In this document: piece by piece, positions 5,745-7,575 of the stretch
Layout: each line of letters opens with the position of its first letter
How positions within the stretch are numbered: position 1 is the first letter of the stretch
Source: an uncultured Pseudomonas sp.
GTDB taxonomy: Bacteria; Pseudomonadota; Gammaproteobacteria; Pseudomonadales; Pseudomonadaceae
Length of the DNA: 7,575 nt
Direction: 5' to 3'
NCBI RefSeq assembly: GCF_946885955.1
Contig: NZ_CAMPHI010000089.1
Location: 1-7,575, forward strand
The notes under the pieces: model-generated
Database searches by the model: none
Told to the model about the DNA's origin: nothing
The model's input: the letters and a program-made list of their open reading frames with translations, nothing else
Program-made: the position numbers and the translations under genes

Positions 5745-6905
5745 CTATTGAGTTTCCGATTTAATCGGGCTTGTGCCTCCCATCGACTCGTCAGCTTTTT
5801 TGGGCATAAGGATCGCCTTACTATTTTTAGTCACAACACAGTATGCCGACTCTGCCGGCCAATTCTTTCGCTCGGTTTTTATAAGCTTAACTGGGCATAA
5901 CAGTAAAACATCGCCAAAAGAAAAGAGCGGAAACGCTTGAATCAATGGCTGGTCGCGCAATACCCCCACCTCACCCCACACCTTGGCGTCGAAGTCTTCC
6001 TTTGCGTAGTTCTCAGTCAACAGAAAACTTGCCTCGTTTTGGTCTCGGACTTTCATAATGGATGCTGCCGAATAAACGATAGACGAAGAGCCCCCCGGCG
6101 AAATCCCGATAATAATTACCAATACTGAGAAAGCAGCAGCCACGCATAAAGAAATACGCTTAAAGATATCGGCCTTGCTTACATAGAAAACCACCACTGG
6201 AATTAGTGTCATACTTGCCGAAAAAAACGATATGACCATAAGCTTGGTTAACGCTTCCGGCGTGTCTTCGCCAGAATATGCCTTTAGGATGAGACTGGCT
6301 GGAAATACCGCTGATATGACAGTTCCTAATAGTAGGATTGCCAGCATTGCCAACAACCAGGCACGAGTTGCCCAGCTATTGGCACTCCCAGGTAATGCTG
6401 CAGTTGCACAGAGATCCACAGCCAGTCTGAATTTTGGACTAATGTGCAGCACCATAGGAATTACAGCGAGCAGTAGAGCAAAAAATGTCATTCTCCAATT
6501 AAAACTCAACTCTGGCGCTTGAAATACCAACGTAATAAGTGAGGCCATCCCAAGCAGCACCGGCAATACTAGAACTTTCACAACATCTGACTGGAGAGAG
6601 GGACTGTCATTGAATAATGACACCGCAAGCCCAAACAAAATTGTCGTAGTCATCAGAATAAGGAGGTAGGCGGTCACAACAAGGGCAACGACAACCAACC
6701 AGAGTACCAGTGTTGATTTCGCATCAATAGCTGCTGCCATTAGGTCTGGGCGGCCGATAGTATCTGTGTATGTCGAGATCGTATAAAAACCTAAAAGAGT
6801 GCTTAGCGCCCCGAGAATCACACTGAGCGGGGCCCAATAGACGAAGGCGCGCTTCATGTTTTTTTTGAGTGCCTGTTTAAATGTAGGGTGGTTCGTTTCA
6901 GTCAT
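5745..6905 (-). CDS. Polytopic membrane protein of unknown function
   Basis: Predicted inner-membrane protein of 386 residues with about seven hydrophobic segments: near residues 20-44, 64-98 (long, possibly two), 109-128, 140-156, 182-206, 220-242 and 250-270. A soluble C-terminal domain of about 110 residues follows, ending in a polar tail. The basic N-terminus (KKNMKRA before the first helix) suggests a cytoplasmic start. I do not recognise a family. The start at 6905 is chosen because AGGAAGGA (6917-6910) lies 4-5 bases upstream; an earlier in-frame ATG at 6935 would add ten residues and overlap the upstream stop as ATGA. The gene follows a DUF6708-like gene and is surely co-transcribed with it. 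It is AT-richer than its neighbours: 25 of 60 bases are G/C in 6001-6060, against 38 of 60 in 7021-7080. That suggests recent acquisition. By context it might be an immunity or accessory protein of a secreted toxin, but nothing in the sequence proves this. Confidence 0.82.
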   Translation of the reverse strand: MTETNHPTFKQALKKNMKRAFVYWAPLSVILGALSTLLGFYTISTYTDTIGRPDLMAAAIDAKSTLVLWLVVVALVVTAYLLILMTTTILFGLAVSLFNDSPSLQSDVVKVLVLPVLLGMASLITLVFQAPELSFNWRMTFFALLLAVIPMVLHISPKFRLAVDLCATAALPGSANSWATRAWLLAMLAILLLGTVISAVFPASLILKAYSGEDTPEALTKLMVISFFSASMTLIPVVVFYVSKADIFKRISLCVAAAFSVLVIIIGISPGGSSSIVYSAASIMKVRDQNEASFLLTENYAKEDFDAKVWGEVGVLRDQPLIQAFPLFSFGDVLLLCPVKLIKTERKNWPAESAYCVVTKNSKAILMPKKADESMGGTSPIKSETQ

Positions 6906-6931
6906 ATAGTCCTTCCTGTGGCTTGCTTGCG

Positions 6932-7575
6932 TCATGCCAGCCCCTGCTCCCGCTCCAGATCGACCAGCCGGTTGCTGGGGCCGTCCGGGCGCAGGCGTTC
7001 GGCGATCAGCGCCGGCCAGCGGCTGCGCGAGCGACGTTTGGCAATGGCGTAGGTGAAATTCTGCAGGGTGCGGACGGGCAGCAGCATGATGCTGCCGAAC
7101 AGCAGCACGAAGTCGGTGTAGCTAAGAAAGTTGCGGCCCTTATTGGCTTTGTATGCGTCTTTGATCAGCCCCCAGTACAGGCGTACCGACTGCCCCTTGC
7201 TCTGGCGTACCTCCAGCAGGCTCCGGTTAAAGGCATCCGATTCGCTGTGGTTGCCCTGTTCGTCAAACCAGGGGCCGTTGTCCATATAGGCACGCAGGTA
7301 CTCCCAGAAACCCAGTTGCATATCCAGGCTCTTACCGATGGGGGAACCCAGGTTGATCAGCACTTGCTCATTGGGGTGGCCATAACGGTGCAACAAAGCT
7401 TCGAGAGAGGCATGGCGCATGCCGCCGGTATAAGGGCCGACAGTGCCGAAGGTGTAGGCAGCGGCGGCGATACCGTCCCAGGGCGTGTGATATAGCTCGC
7501 CCTCCTGCTCGAAGTACAGCTCGCGGGTGCGGCGGTTGAGCAGAATGGGTAGCGGCATGGGGCGCAGGATTTCCC
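6932..7575 (-). CDS. DUF6708-like protein, likely T6SS-associated (5' end outside window)
   Basis: The frame is open to the right edge, giving 213 visible codons. An ATG exists at 7558, but the reading continues upstream (EILRP before MPLPILLNRR), so the gene very probably starts outside the window. The tract PILLNRRTRELYF followed by ELYHTPWDGI resembles the core of DUF6708 proteins, which have an FNR-type motif, a Tyr-rich strand and a W-D motif. A conserved-looking LGFWEYLRAYMDNGP follows. A short hydrophobic stretch, FVLLFGSIMLLPV (150-162 counted from that ATG), may be membrane-associated. The C-terminus is basic and then polar. DUF6708 genes often sit in Pseudomonas type VI secretion effector loci; their molecular role is unknown to me. 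Its stop overlaps an ATG of the next gene (ATGA at 6935-6932). GC content resembles the chromosome. The family call is from memory and is moderate. Confidence 0.7.
   Translation of the reverse strand, partial: EILRPMPLPILLNRRTRELYFEQEGELYHTPWDGIAAAAYTFGTVGPYTGGMRHASLEALLHRYGHPNEQVLINLGSPIGKSLDMQLGFWEYLRAYMDNGPWFDEQGNHSESDAFNRSLLEVRQSKGQSVRLYWGLIKDAYKANKGRNFLSYTDFVLLFGSIMLLPVRTLQNFTYAIAKRRSRSRWPALIAERLRPDGPSNRLVDLEREQGLA

Noticed and set aside
7556..7558. ATG at 7558 as the true start of the DUF6708-like gene
   Set aside because: The frame stays open to the window edge and the conserved-looking core begins immediately after this codon, leaving no N-terminal part. A start outside the window is more likely.
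1..7575. Search for tRNA, rRNA, CRISPR array, insertion sequence ends or att-type direct repeats flanking the right-hand genes
   Set aside because: None was recognised by eye. Diverged short direct repeats cannot be excluded without computation.

Overview
The window looks like a chromosomal segment of a Pseudomonas-type gammaproteobacterium. The coding regions are mostly GC-rich. The order pilT (divergent) / yggS / proC / yggT / yggU matches, from memory, the PAO1 block PA0395-PA0391. I did not run any database search, so the genus is an inference from gene order and protein similarity.

Left part (1-3147). The 5' half of pilT, the type IV pilus retraction ATPase, reads leftward off the window edge. 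A 202-base divergent intergenic region follows and carries a perfect 15-base palindrome. Next comes a tightly packed rightward housekeeping operon: yggS (PLP-binding homeostasis protein), proC (pyrroline-5-carboxylate reductase, last step of proline synthesis), yggT (four-helix membrane protein) and yggU (DUF167). Gaps shrink from 30 to 9 to 1 base, which points to co-transcription and translational coupling.

Middle part (3148-5744). In P. aeruginosa the next genes are metX and metW. Here there is instead a 199-base gap with a good sigma70-like promoter built into two dyad symmetries. It leads into a 660-residue soluble dynamin-like GTPase with intact G motifs and a long helical, glutamine-rich tail. 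A possible second promoter follows, then an unrecognised 64-residue charged protein and perhaps a 40-residue ORF. The GTPase plus small protein is the least characterised unit in the window and the best candidate for an undescribed system.

Right part (5745-7575). Two leftward genes converge on the middle block. A DUF6708-like protein, cut by the right edge, overlaps by ATGA with a possible upstream start of a 386-residue polytopic membrane protein. A strong Shine-Dalgarno favours a start 30 bases further in. The membrane protein gene is visibly AT-richer than its neighbours. DUF6708 proteins are commonly found beside type VI secretion effector genes, so this end may be the edge of an accessory or T6SS-linked island whose effector would lie beyond the right edge. 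No rRNA, tRNA, CRISPR array, insertion sequence or clear intrinsic terminator was seen.
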